DNA of 64,000 nucleotides from Heterodera schachtii (GCA_023374025.1 SIJG01000079.1:62001-126000); one strand, 5' to 3'. Positions 1 through 9,816 are shown, numbered from the stretch's first letter. Numbers and translations are program-made. The notes: generated by a model not told the origin, from the sequence alone.

Positions 1-1108
1 TGGTCTCTCCCGTGGTTCCGATCATATTCGGTCTCGTCCCGAATGAGTCCGTCGAATCGGGTATGTTTGGCGCTCCCGATGGTCGTTGTTCACGTGAGCC
101 TGGTGCTGCTCGATTTTTGGTTGCAACAATGCCGGCTGGTGGGCTGTTGCTGGGGGAAACGCCCCCATCTCGTCTCGATTTCGATTGACCCATTCTCGTG
201 CTGGGTTCGTCATTCTCATGCTGGCGACGGACAGCACTTTGGCACGTCGCTGGAAAAATCCCGTCCAAGTTCGGCATGACGGGTGTCGCGAATCGTTCCA
301 TCGGTTTTCGGTTGTGTTGCTGTACGATTTGTCCGTCGTTTTGCCACCGTTTGGCCCCTGCTTGGAAGGATCTCTCCCATTCTTCCATGTTCCGATTTTC
401 CTGCGGAAGTGGGTCGTCCCCCACCGGGTGGCTGTTGGTCCCGAGTGACCCGCTCAATCTTGACCGAGTGATTGCTTCTTCATCCTCGAGTGCTCGTCGC
501 ATCGTTGTTAAGTCTCCGATATGCTCGTCCGCAATTTGAAGCAGTTCAGCTGGTGTTGGATGGGCTCGCAACTGCAATCGTTTCGTTGCTGCCGGCAGTG
601 GCGCTGTCAGTATGTCATAAAAGAAGTCATGGTGATCGGCGGGTTCCGCTCCCGCTACTGCAATTCCAATATCGAAATACCCTTGGAAGATTTGGGCTAT
701 TTCCTGGAGTTTCCTCTCCATGGACAAAAGTCGCGCCGCTTGGTATCCTGCCTCCCCTTCGGTAAGGTCTTGGTTGATCACTTCTCGAGCTTCCGCTATC
801 CGAGCGGCGAGAGTCCCGGATGCTCTCTCGATTCTGTCCCGCGCTGTGCGTATCGGAATGTACACACTGCGCAAATTTCGTGGTGGAAAGGGTAGCACCC
901 CTTGCTGATTTGTCCCAGTGTCTGTCACCATGTTGTTTCCTCTCGTTGCTTCGTTTGCTCTTGCAACTTTTTGTTGCCCTCCGTTCGTTGTCGTAACGGG
1001 ACCATTCCCGTCCTGCACATTTTCGTCGTGCTTTGCGCCGTCGCGGTGACCCTCGTTCGCTGGGTCCATGTTGCTCTCGCTTTCGTTCTCGAATTCGAAT
1101 CGTTGCAT
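1..1108 (-). CDS. gag-like ORF of an LTR retrotransposon, partial (runs off left edge)
   Basis: An open reading frame of 369 codons starts with ATG at 1108 and is still open at the window edge. The first ~80 residues are acidic and Asn/Gly/Thr-rich. A helical, probably coiled-coil stretch of Arg/Glu/Ala/Gln follows (about residues 95-150), then a Ser/Pro/Arg-rich tail. No zinc knuckle, protease or RT is visible because the rest lies outside the window. Upstream, in the same orientation, is a long hairpin- and repeat-rich region that fits a retroelement leader and contains many copies of TGGTGCCG, which resembles a BEL/Pao-type primer-binding site. The BEL/Pao assignment is inference. A host gene with a low-complexity N-terminus is the alternative. 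The ORF is easily missed because it has no stop codon in the window. Confidence 0.55.
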   Translation of the reverse strand, partial: MQRFEFENESESNMDPANEGHRDGAKHDENVQDGNGPVTTTNGGQQKVARANEATRGNNMVTDTGTNQQGVLPFPPRNLRSVYIPIRTARDRIERASGTLAARIAEAREVINQDLTEGEAGYQAARLLSMERKLQEIAQIFQGYFDIGIAVAGAEPADHHDFFYDILTAPLPAATKRLQLRAHPTPAELLQIADEHIGDLTTMRRALEDEEAITRSRLSGSLGTNSHPVGDDPLPQENRNMEEWERSFQAGAKRWQNDGQIVQQHNRKPMERFATPVMPNLDGIFPATCQSAVRRQHENDEPSTRMGQSKSRRDGGVSPSNSPPAGIVATKNRAAPGSREQRPSGAPNIPDSTDSFGTRPNMIGTTGET

Positions 1109-1114
1109 TTTGTC

Positions 1115-1334
1115 TAGCACTTCTCGTCGTGCTGTTGTTGCTCGTTGACCGAAATGTTGCGCTGGTCGCGGCACCAGTTTGCTGCTAGCACTTCTCGTCG
1201 TGCTGTTGTTGCTCGTTGACCGAAATGTTGCGCTGGTCGCGGCACCAGTTTGCTGCTAGCACTTCTCGTCGTGCTGTGTTGCTCGTTGACCGAAATGTTG
1301 CGCTGGTCGCGGCACCAGTTTGCTGCTAGCACTG
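1115..1334 (-). repeat. 71-bp tandem repeat, three copies, in the leader of the left-edge retroelement
   Basis: A 71-bp unit starts at 1115, 1186 and 1257 and a partial fourth at 1327. Each unit contains the complement of TGGTGCCGCGACC. The stretch GCGGCA-CCAGTT-TGCTGC inside it can form a short stem-loop. The array lies immediately upstream of the gag-like ATG. Confidence 0.85.
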
Positions 1335-1351
1335 CTCGTCGTGCTCGTTGG

Positions 1352-1484
1352 TCGCTCGTAGACCGATTGGTCGCTCGTAGACCGATTGTTCGCTCGTAGA
1401 CTGATTGGTCGCTCGTAGACCGATTGGTCGCTCGTAGACCGATTGTTCGCTCGTAGACCGATTGGTCGCTCGTAGACCGATTGT
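1352..1484 (-). repeat. 19-bp tandem repeat of GACCGATTGGTC hairpins, about seven copies
   Basis: Units of about 19 bp (TCGCTCGTAGACCGATTGG) repeat at 1352, 1371 and onwards. Each contains the palindrome GACC-GATT-GGTC, so the transcript could fold into a row of small stem-loops. One copy reads GACTGATTGG. The array belongs to the leader of the left-edge element. Confidence 0.85.
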
Positions 1485-1532
1485 TGGTGGCTGCAGTTGG
1501 CCCCCTCACTCTCGAATGATGCTTAGCAGAGC

Positions 1533-1768
1533 CCCTGCTAACGGCACCAGTTTGCCGTTAGCTTCTCGAATTCGTAGTCTCTGGTCTTTGGCTGACCGAT
1601 CGATTTGTCGTTGCAGATCCCCCTGCTAACGGCACCAGTTTGCCGTTAGCTTCTTGAATTCGTGCCCGTTGGTTGGTCCTCGTCGACCTTGAGAAGTTGC
1701 TGGTGAAGCCCCCCTGTTAGCGGCACCAGTTTGTCGCCAATCTTTAAGCCTGGGCGGGGTTTGGCCAA
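1533..1768 (-). repeat. Longer hairpin repeats with TGGTGCCG loops in the leader
   Basis: The sequence GCTAACGGCA-CCAGTT-TGCCGTTAGC occurs twice (about 1535-1561 and 1626-1652) as a perfect 10-bp stem with a 6-base loop. A degenerate third copy is near 1718-1740. The stretch ends at the insertion site of the nested gypsy element. Confidence 0.75.
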
Positions 1769-2004
1769 TGTTGTGTTCGTTAATTATTTGAATTAACGCC
1801 AAAAGATGCTCGTTTATCCATCATCCTTTTGACCCTTCGTGTTGTCCATTTAAACCCCCCTTTTCCCCCATTCCGTGCATTCTCCCTCATTCATTTGTTG
1901 TTTCCATTTAATTGTGACCCGCTCCCTCCCCTCGCTATTTATTATATTTATTTGGGTGTGGAATAAATCAATATTATTCCATTGACTGTTGAACGGACAC
2001 AACA
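1769..2004 (+). repeat. 5' LTR of the nested gypsy element
   Basis: The 236-bp repeat begins TGTTGTGTTCG and ends GGACACAACA, giving short inverted ends TGTTGT/ACAACA. It contains AATAAA near 1961, a plausible polyadenylation signal. It matches 6212-6448 almost base for base. Confidence 0.95.
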
Positions 2005-2009
2005 GTTAT

Positions 2010-2028
2010 TGGCGCAGTCAGCGAAAGC
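2010..2028 (+). promoter_or_regulatory. Primer-binding-site-like sequence
   Basis: TGGCGCAGTCAGCG starts five bases after the 5' LTR, where the minus-strand primer tRNA would bind. The tRNA species was not identified. The minus-strand gypsy element has a comparable TGGCGACGCCC at the same relative place. Confidence 0.5.
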
Positions 2029-2082
2029 AAAGACGAGCGAAACAAAAGCGGAGAGGAACGACGCAACAAATTGTCAATTGGA

Positions 2083-2393
2083 ATTGCTAATTCCGAGTTG
2101 GAATAGCAATTGCCAAATCGTCTGAGAATAAAGCTAATTCCCAGTGGAATAGCTGCACACCCAGGAGGTGGCATTCTCAATTACTGGTGTTAATCCGAGT
2201 TGGATAACAGCCAGACGTCAATCGCCGAATTTGGAGAATTTCTACATTCAATTGTTAATCCGAGACGGATAACAATTGCGAATCACTGTTAATTCGAGTT
2301 GAATAACAGTGACCGTCCATCATCAGCTTCATTGTTAATCCGATTCGGATAACAATTGACAGTCACTGTTAATCCCAGTTGGATAACAGTTGA
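2083..2393 (+). repeat. Array of seven short hairpins in the gypsy leader
   Basis: Seven imperfect copies of a roughly 20-base palindrome, consensus TGTTAATCCGAGTTGGATAA, lie at about 2083, 2130, 2187, 2249, 2284, 2331 and 2363. Each has a stem such as TTATCC/GGATAA around a GAGT-type loop. Compensating changes occur (CCGATTCGG, CCGAGACGG, TTCGAGTTGAA), so the stem is preserved better than the sequence. The array fills the space between the LTR/PBS and gag. Confidence 0.85.
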
Positions 2394-2446
2394 CACTTCA
2401 TCATCTTTAATTTGATCCTAGTTTGGACAAATTATAAGGCGCAACA

Positions 2447-4105
2447 ATGGCAGCGGTTGTAAAGGCTGGCAAAGGACCAGGCCCTTATACATCGGAAACG
2501 TCATGGACAATTTGTGAAGAAAGATTCGAATTCTTCATCAAACTTCGAGGCATCACCGATTTGGAGACAAAAAAGTTGCTCTTCTTCTCGGAGATTGGGC
2601 CAATCTACGAAGAGGTTCGCCAAATGGCGTTGCCAGATGACGTCCGCGATATGCCAATTGTGGAGATCAAAGCGCTGATGGAGGAACGATTTGGCGAGAC
2701 GAAGACGATTGCGGCAAAAAGGTTTGAGCTGTTTTCAGCCAAACAGACGTCAGGACTGTCCATTCGGGATTACTCAATCCAACTTCGGACCTTAATTGCC
2801 AAAGCGGAATGGCACAAGGATTCGGTGGACATGTGCCTGAGCGCACTCTTCATCAACGGCCTTAAAAATGATTCAATTCGGGCTGAGTTGATAAAGAAGG
2901 GCGTCAAAGAGATGAAGTTCAAAGATGCCGTTGAAACGGCAGTACTGCTCGAGCAATCCGAATTGGATGCAGAGCAAATCGGTGGGCATAAGAAAGCGGA
3001 AGTGGCGAAAGTCTTCGCTCCAAAGGGAGGAAGAAAGAGTAGTGCACCGACGCAGCAAATGCAATGCCATCGATGCGGGAGGAATGGCCACCGCAACAAC
3101 GAGTGCCCGAACAAGGACTCAAAATGCCGAAAGTGCGGCAATGTTGGACACTGGGCTGTGATGTGTAAGACAAAGCAGGGCTCCAATTGGCCTAAGAGGC
3201 AAGGGAAGCCAGTCAACCAGGTCAACACTGAATGCCAAAAAGCACACGACATTGGGACGTTGGCCAAGTCTGAAGAAGTCAAATCGATTTCGGTGCCACC
3301 AGCGATGATAAAACTTCAGCTGAGTAAAAAGGCGACAGATTTCGAATTGGACTGTGGTGCAGATGTCACACTCATCACCAAGAATGATTGGATGTCCATT
3401 GGTAAACCGAAATTGGGACAAACTTCAGGATTGATGGCATATGGAAAAAAGCCGATCAAAGTCCTCGGATCATTCATGACAGATGTGGAGTACAACGGCA
3501 AAAAAGTGAATGCCGAGATTTATGTCGTGGACGGCGAAGGAAAAAATTTGTGTGGGAGAGATTTGATTGGTGAATTGCAAATCGATCTCAACAAAGCGTT
3601 CGGAATCCGATCGATCAATGAGGTCAAAAGTCAGGCAGTGAGCCGAGAGCTGGGAGCGGTGCTTCTCAAATACGGCGAGGTCTTCAATGACGGACTCGGC
3701 CGATGCACAAGGCAAATTTCGCTGAAATTTAAGCCGGAAGTGCAATCGAAGAAGTGCAAGCCGCGTCCCGTGCCTTTTGCATTGAGACCCGAAGTGGAGA
3801 AGGTCATCGACAAGTGGGTCAAAGATGGAGTGTTGGAGCAAGTGACAACTTCTGATTGGGCAACACCGCTGGTGATTGTACCCAAAGCCGGAAACAAAAT
3901 TCGCTTATGTTGCGACTACAAAGTCACGGTGAACCAATGGCTCGACATCCACCAATACCCATTGCCGCGCCCGGAAGAATTGTTCAGCGTATTGAATGGA
4001 GGCAAAAAGTTTTCAAAGCTGGATTTGAAGGAGGCGTATCTTCAACTAATGTTGGATGATAAAGCCAAGGAATGCTTGACCATTTGCACGCATAAAGGCC
4101 TCTAA
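2447..4105 (+). pseudogene. gag-protease-RT N-terminal part of the nested gypsy polyprotein
   Basis: The frame starts at ATG 2447. A capsid-like helical region comes first. Two CCHC zinc knuckles follow at about residues 206-219 (CHRCGRNGHRNNEC) and 226-239 (CRKCGNVGHWAVMC). An aspartic protease motif with the sequence DCGA is at residue ~302, where DTGA or DSGA is usual. The RT fingers (PLVIVPKAGNKIRLCCDY) follow. The ORF stops at TAA 4103-4105 between HKGL and QFTRMPYG, in the middle of the RT domain. The same frame continues immediately afterwards, so this is a point nonsense change in an otherwise open polyprotein. Confidence 0.93.
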
Positions 4106-5047
4106 CAATTTACGCGTATGCCTTATGGTGTTGCGTCAGCGCCAGCAATTTTCCAACAAGTGATGGAAGACGTCCTTCGTGGAATCGACGGAGTCGCCGT
4201 CTACTTGGACGATATTGTGGTGACAGCCCCCAACGACGAGGAACATTTGAAACGGCTGGAAATGACTCTCCAACGAATCCAAAAATTTGGGTTGCGTGTC
4301 AAAAAGGAAAAATGTTCCTTTATGCAAAACCAAATTGCATATTTGGGGCACATCATCGACAAAGAAGGGATTCGAACGTCGCCGGAAAAAGTGGAAGCGA
4401 TTCAGAAAATGCCAGCCCCCCAAAATTTAAAGGAATTGCAGTCCTTTCTGGGAATGGTTGGGTATTATGGCAAATTCATTCCGTCAATGGCAACAATTTC
4501 GGAGCCGTTGAACGAGTTACGCAGATCAGAGACCAAATGGCATTGGGGAGGACAACAGCAAGAAGCATTCGAGCAGATCAAATTGTTGCTGGCGTCGAAC
4601 GAACTGTTGGCCCATTTTGATCCCAAAAAGCCACTTTATTTGGCAACTGATGCATCTGACTATGGAGTTGGAGCAATTCTTTTCCACAAAGATGGAAACA
4701 CTGGGAAGTTTGGCGTGATCGCCTACGCTTCAAGAACATTGAGTCCAGCCGAAAGAAATTACGCGCAGATAGAAAAAGAAGGACGCGCAGTAATATTCGG
4801 TGTGGAGAAGTTCAACCAGTACTTGTACGGTAGAAAATTCATTCTACAGACTGATCACGAGCCTTTAAAAAGGATTTTTGGACCAAAAGGCGAATTGCCC
4901 GTAGTTGCGGCACGACGACTTCATCGTTGGAGTTTGAAGCTCATGAATTATGACTTCGAAATTGAATATTGTTCGACCAAAAACTTCGGTTACGCCGATG
5001 GGTTGTCGCGATTGCCAAGTCCAGAAAATTCCGTGAAAATCTTTTAA
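4106..5047 (+). pseudogene. RT-RNase H part of the nested gypsy polyprotein
   Basis: This is the continuation of the gag-pol frame after the nonsense codon. It holds the RT catalytic motif YLDDIVV near 4202, the thumb/connection, and an RNase H domain with the acidic residues in ATDASDYG, QIEKEG and LQTDHEPL. It ends in a stop at 5047 shortly after YADGLSRL. In the minus-strand gypsy element about 100 residues separate DVLSRL from the integrase zinc finger. Here fewer than 15 do, so about 90 codons have been deleted and the reading frame shifted at the join near 5020-5045. Confidence 0.92.
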
Positions 5048-6183
5048 AATTGATTCACTCGACGCATCCTGGAATCGTCCGAATGAAGGCATTGGCCAGG
5101 CAAAAAGTTTGGTGGCCGGGCATCGACAAAGACATTGAAAGCATCAAAAAGAAGTGCAAAATTTGTCAGACGAATGCGCCGGAGATGAGGAAGGTCCCTC
5201 TACACCCATGGGAATTGCCAGAAAAGCCATGGCAGCGACTTCACATTGACTTCTGCGGCCCATTTTTCGGAAAAATGTGGCTAATCACTGTTGATGCCAA
5301 GACAAAATGGCCAGAAGTTTCAATGATGAAAAGCACGACGACCGAGGCAACGATTGAGGCGCTTCGAAAATTGATTTGGACCCACGGTTTGCCAGAACAA
5401 ATTGTGTCTGACAACGGGCCGCAATTCGCGTCAAAGGAGTTTGAAGAATTCTGCTCCAAACGCGGAATTGAACGAACGCTGACGGCACCATACCACCCGC
5501 AGAGCAACGGGGAAGCCGAGCGATTTGTCCAAACATTCAAAAAAGGAATGTTGTTGGTTAAGAAAGACACCAACTGGGACAATGAATTGGCGATGAACCA
5601 ATTCTTACTCAAATACCGAGTAACACCTCATTCTGCAACGGGACGATCACCAGCAGAAATGATGTTCGGCAGAAAGTTGCGAACACTGCTCGACCTCGTG
5701 CGTCCGTCCGAATCTACCAAAATTGAAGGAGGAGAAGAGAAGGCGAAAGAAAATGCTGAAAAGCATGGCCAAAAATATTTGGCTCGCGCCAAAAAGAATT
5801 TTGATCGACGGACGTGGAAACGCTCATTCAAAACTGGACAAAGAGTCTTTGCCAGGAATTACAGAGACGGTTCGAAGTGGATGGCAGGCCAAATCATGAG
5901 CCAAATAAGTCCATCACTGTTTCTTGTTCGAACAGCCCGTGGGGTTTGGAAGCGGCACTTAGATCAGCTGAAATCGGACGAGACGAAGCCCGATCTGGAG
6001 AGCAACACCGACGCGGACTCAATATCGTCCAATGGTGATCAGACGGAGGATGAAAAGGACGGAGGACAACCGACGGACGTGGACGAAGAAGAGCCGAACG
6101 ATCCGCCAAATTTGCACGATCCGCCATTGAGAAGATCGGTGCGCGAACGAAGGCCACGACAGATCTTCGACCCCAGCGCGTGA
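5033..6183 (+). pseudogene. Integrase part of the nested gypsy polyprotein (shifted frame)
   Basis: The frame differs from RT-RNase H by the deletion described there. It contains the HHCC zinc-binding motif (HSTHPG...CKICQ), and the DDE core with D in DFCGPFFGK, D in SDNGPQF and E in GEAERF. A basic C-terminal region follows, ending RSVRERRPRQIFDPSA with a stop at 6183. An upstream in-frame start exists inside the RNase H region at 4969 but is not meaningful. Without restoration of the frame no Gag-Pol fusion including integrase can be made from this copy. Confidence 0.92.
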
Positions 6184-6197
6184 TCGCTGACTTCAGC

Positions 6198-6211
6198 TGG
6201 TGGGGAGGAGA
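6198..6211 (+). promoter_or_regulatory. Polypurine tract
   Basis: TGGTGGGGAGGAGA lies directly against the 3' LTR. This is the expected plus-strand priming site for this element. Confidence 0.75.
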
Positions 6212-6448
6212 TGTTGTGTTCGTTAATTATTTGAATTAACGCCAAAAGATGCTCGTTTATCGATCATCCTTTTGACCCTTCGTGTTGTCCATTTAAACCC
6301 CCCCTTTTCCCCCATTCCGTGCATTCTCCCTCATTCATTTGTTGTTTCCATTTAATTGTGACCCGCTCCCTCCCCTCGCTATTTATTATATTTATTTGGG
6401 TGTGGAATAAATCAATATTATTCCATTGACTGTTGAACGGACACAACA
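6212..6448 (+). repeat. 3' LTR of the nested gypsy element
   Basis: This 237-bp copy of the LTR at 1769-2004 differs by one substitution near 6261 and one extra C in a C-run near 6305. It is followed by the target duplication GCCAA at 6449-6453. Confidence 0.95.
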
Positions 6449-6453
6449 GCCAA

Positions 6454-8040
6454 GTGTGTGGCTTGGCCCAGCTGAGGCGGGATTGGTTCCCGCTCCTCTT
6501 CACCGCTCTCGTCCCTTACTGCTCTGTGCTCACTCCGTTCGCTTGTCGTAAAGGGAAGCGCACCCTTTTTGCCGTTAGAGCTCTGATGGGTCTGATGCTG
6601 CTGACCGGTCCGATCAGCGCCAAAGGGGGACGAGAATGGGAGGGGGGAGGGGTGACAAAGTTGGACTGGTGCTTGATGGATTTGTGCAGCGATTTGCTGC
6701 TTGCTTAACGGCACCACCGACAAGATTTGTTGTGAAGGGCTTGTCGGACCCCTTTGAGCTGCTCCGAACGGGCGGGAGTTGCTCTTTGCTGTTTTCTGCG
6801 GCGGATGCTCCGGCTGGCGGGAGACTGAGACCGATCCGCGAGACTCCGGCTGGCGGGAGTCTGAACTGCTCGAACTTCGTGATGTTCGCCCTGGACTCGA
6901 TGAGCACGGGTTTCGACTCCCGTCTCCTCCTGTGGATGCTCCGGCTGGCGGGAGACTGACTCCGGCGATGCGCGCTTCTCCGGCTGGTGGGATTAGCGGC
7001 GACGAACGGGCCTGTCCTTTCGTCGGACGATTTGGCGCCGTTCGGCTCTTCCTTCCTTCTCTGACCTGCTTGGATTCGTCGACGACGGGAATTCGCCCCG
7101 TCCCTACGGCTGCTCCGGCTGGCGGGAGACTGATACCGATCCGCGAGACTCCGGCTGCGGGAGTCTGAACTGCTTGAAATTCGCTTATGCTCCGGGCCAA
7201 TTCCCGGATTCTCCAATGCCAAAGGGAAAGGAATTGGGATCGGGAGGATTGGGGGAGAACGACGAGGGCTGCCAGGAAAGGAAGGGGTCAAGACGTGAAT
7301 GGGCGCCTTCGTTTGGCCCCGCACGAGAATTTGCCGAATGTGATGGAGTGTGGAGGGTGCTTTTCCCTCCTTTCCGAGTCCTCCAAGCCGTTTCAGCACG
7401 AATTTATTAAAGCAAAACGAATAATGAATAAAAGCGACGAAATTGATCGAATTGGGCGATGGGACGGGGGAATTGGAGGATTGGTCACAGGCAGACCGAA
7501 AAATGAAGCGAAGGGACAGACCCCTTGGCCAAGAATGAAGAGAAGAAAGAGAAGTGAGCCCCCCTGGGGCTGGAAGGAAGAGAGCGACCCCTTGGCCGGG
7601 GGCGCTTAAATAGACAATTTTCGAAGGGGGCGGGCAAAAGACGATGCACGTGGATAAATTGTGAGATGGACAAAAAATGGACAGAAAATTCTAGAAGCGA
7701 ATTGCGAACAAAGGAAATGGGCGCACAAAAATTGAATGCGAATTGGCAGATGTGAAAAGTGAGAAATTGTGAAAGGAAATTTGCTGAGCACAAAGTTGGC
7801 CGAAGATGAGCCAACCGATGAGAAAAGAATTTGAATTGTGAAGGGATGCGATGGGGCAAAAATGGGACAAAGGAACGGGCAAAATGTGAATGGTACGAAA
7901 TGGAGAAATGCAAATGAGAAATTGGATGAAAAAGGGGCAAAAATTAGGAATGATCAATTTTGAATGAATTGATGAATCGGGACTCGCCCCGATATTCTCC
8001 AAGAACATCCCTCATTCTTTTTGCTTCGATTGAGTCCCGT
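6454..8040 (-). mobile_element. Probable leader and LTR region of the left-edge retroelement (upstream half)
   Basis: This is the other side of the site split by the nested gypsy element. Read on the minus strand from high to low coordinates it has a TATA-like TATTTAAG near 7613, an AATAAA near 7407-7412, then leader repeats and TGGTGCCG near 6706, in the order expected for U3-R-U5-leader. Tandem units containing CTCCGGCTGGCGGGAG occur about seven times between 6800 and 7165 and can form stem-loops. The outer LTR boundary could not be fixed because the partner LTR lies outside the window. Long open frames here on both strands are repeat-driven and show no domain. Confidence 0.4.
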
Positions 8041-8164
8041 CCCGTTCATTTGTGCAGTAGGCGGGGATTGACCCGCCTTCTCGTCGCCAATGAAAAAATT
8101 GGCGACATATTTTCTTATAAAATAGTGACATTATGCCACAAAAATTCAAAATTATGAGTATGTT

Positions 8165-8295
8165 GGAGAAATCAGAACAAATTTTGGTCGCTACCCCAAA
8201 ATCAGAACATTTCTGACAAATCAGAACATTTTTATTTTATCAGATTTGGACCCTCCAAATCAGAACATTTCTGATAAATCAGAACAAATGGAAAC
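8165..8295. repeat. Short degenerate repeat of ATCAGAACATTT
   Basis: Five copies of an AATCAGAACA(A/T)TT motif separated by 10-40 bases. A similar sequence recurs at about 60800-60835. No coding potential is seen in 8040-8540. Confidence 0.6.
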
Positions 8296-8385
8296 CCTGG
8301 TGTAAATCGACCTTTTTTGCTTTTCGAAAAACTTTTTAATGGCGCATTTTTTCAAAAAAAAATTGAGGTACAAGGGGGGCGGAGT

Positions 8386-8411
8386 CCGGCGGTGCCGATA
8401 GGCGTCGCCGG
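8386..8411. repeat. GC-rich hairpin module, copy 1
   Basis: A 26-bp palindrome has a 10-bp stem (CGGCGGTGCC against GGCGTCGCCG) and a GATA loop. The same module occurs at 34854, 34990, 43212 and 56484, usually next to TTTGTTAACA within 60 bases. Confidence 0.85.
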
Positions 8412-8546
8412 GGAATTTTTTTTTTTTTTTTGAAAATTTGTATGTGATTTGTTAACAGATTTACACCAAAAAATAACCAAATTTTGAAATTTTGAGCTAA
8501 ATTTTTGTGAAAAAATAATCTTTTTCCACAATCCGACGCTGAGAAG

Positions 8547-8867
8547 CCTCGCCCCCGACCCTGGCGATGTCCAACGAAAGCTAAGCGTGCCGTTACCAGC
8601 GGCTTTTTTGTACAGCTCGATGAGCTCTACAAAACGATATCAATGGCGTCCGGCTGTGTCTACTACAAATGGAGAAAATTGGCGAGATTCAAATTTTTTA
8701 AATTTTTCAATTTTTCGCATCACTTTTCGCAATTTTCTCCATTTGTAGTAGACACAGCCGGACGCCATTGATATCGTTTTGTAGAGCTCATCGAGCTGTA
8801 CAAAAAAGCCGCTGGTAACGGCACGCTTAGCTTTGGTTGGACATCGCCAGGGTCGGGGGCGAGGCTG
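8547..8867. mobile_element. Foldback element with ~135-bp arms
   Basis: The left arm (8547-8681) and the right arm (8730-8867) are nearly perfect inverted copies that include GTAGTAGACACAGCCGG-type sequence and both CCTCGCCCCCGACC ends. About 48 bp of AT-rich loop separates them. A partial second copy of the inner arm is at about 57150-57235, so this is a dispersed family. No transposase is present and no target duplication was identified. Confidence 0.85.
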
Positions 8868-9055
8868 AGGATCCTCCGGCAGATGTGCCCGACCCATGAC
8901 GGGCTTCAAGTGAATGGATCAAGACCGGACCCGGCCTGGGAGATAGCCCTTGAAAAACTGAATAAAAAATTGTTCTTAACCGGGCCGGTTCAAATTCCGG
9001 ATCAGGCACTTTTGGTGCCCGAAAGTGGTGCCATCGGCTTCAGGAAAATGACCAA

Positions 9056-9160
9056 TCAATCACTGAGTTTTTTTCGCATCGCCCACACTGAGTTTTTTTC
9101 GCATCGCCCCAACTGAGTTTTTTTCGCATCGCCCACACTGAGTTTTTTTTCGCATCTTCT
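9056..9160 (+). repeat. ~27-bp tandem repeat, four copies
   Basis: The unit CACTGAGTTTTTTTCGCATC plus a GCCC-type spacer is repeated four times. The same motif appears inverted near 56037-56077 and 57044-57055, where a hAT-like element has inserted into it. Confidence 0.85.
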
Positions 9161-9350
9161 CAGCACGCTTAATAAGTGCTATATTTTTTTGAAAAAGCTT
9201 CCCACAAAAAAAAACGGGTTGATAAGCAACAAAAAAAGGCGTTCATTTACATGACCGGCTCCCTTCGTAAAATCCCCCCCCCCTTTTCCATGTATGAACC
9301 GAATGCCCCATTTTTGGCACTTTTACGGTTAATATTGCAAGACAAACAAA

Positions 9351-9427
9351 CAATAAAAGTGCCCATCTTTAGTTTTCATGCTATTTACAATAAAAGTGCC
9401 CATCTTTAGTTTTCATGCTATTTACAA
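9351..9427. repeat. 39-bp direct tandem duplication
   Basis: The sequence AATAAAAGTGCCCATCTTTA plus 19 more bases is present twice in tandem without changes. Confidence 0.85.
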
Positions 9428-9437
9428 TCGTTTATTT

Positions 9438-9816
9438 CGGGAACCGGCCACTTCGGCGCGCCATTTCGGCGCCGTTTCAAATAACTTTTTTCATTATCAA
9501 TCAAATTAAATATTTTTGTTATCATTCGATAGCTCTTGAGATTCTCTATTAGCCTGCAAAATTTCAAAAAATTTCATCGGTTTACAAAAAAGTTATGGCC
9601 AAAAACCTCAAAAATTGACTTTTTCTTGGCTTTTTCGGCGTCGCGTGCCATAACTTTTTTATTTTTGAATCATTCATTTCTATTTTGGCATGTAAAATAG
9701 AGCACACATAGAGCTTTCAAATGATGCCAGACTGGCAAAAGTTGACTGACAAATAAAAAAAGTTATAGCATCAAAATTTGCGGCGCCGAAATGGTCCGCG
9801 CCGAAGTGACCCCGAC
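9438..9816. mobile_element. Foldback MITE, GGCGCC-ended family, copy 1
   Basis: The ends CGGGAACCGGCCACTTCGGC and GCCGAAGTGACCCCGAC are inverted relatives, and the interior is an interrupted AT-rich palindrome with the shared core (CTATTAGCCTGCAAAATTTC and its complement). It is flanked by CGTTTATTT and CCTTTATTT (8 of 9 bases match), compatible with a Mutator-like 9-bp target duplication. It has no coding capacity and sits just upstream of an F-box-like gene fragment. Confidence 0.75.

Larger units (their letters stand above)
1769..6448 (+). mobile_element. Ty3/gypsy LTR retrotransposon, decayed, nested in an older element
   Basis: A 4.68-kb element is flanked by a perfect 5-bp target duplication GCCAA (1764-1768 and 6449-6453). 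Its LTRs of about 236 bp start TGTTGT and end ACAACA and are nearly identical (one T/G substitution near 1818 against 6261 and one extra C in the 3' copy). The order is LTR, PBS-like TGG at 2010, hairpin leader, gag, protease, RT, RNase H, integrase, purine tract and LTR, which is the Ty3/gypsy order. The coding region has one nonsense codon and one deletion with frameshift, so it is not autonomous. The high LTR similarity suggests a fairly recent insertion despite the broken ORF. Confidence 0.95.

Noticed and set aside
4969..5050. Independent start of an integrase gene at 4969
   Set aside because: That stretch is the RNase H end read in another frame; integrase belongs to the polyprotein broken by a deletion.
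6418..7399. Two long overlapping minus-strand ORFs rich in SLPPAGAS
   Set aside because: The peptides come from tandem CTCCGGCTGGCGGGAG units and overlap an LTR; no domain, so treated as leader repeat.
8640..8909. 89-residue minus-strand ORF
   Set aside because: It runs through both arms of the foldback element and has no codon or domain support.
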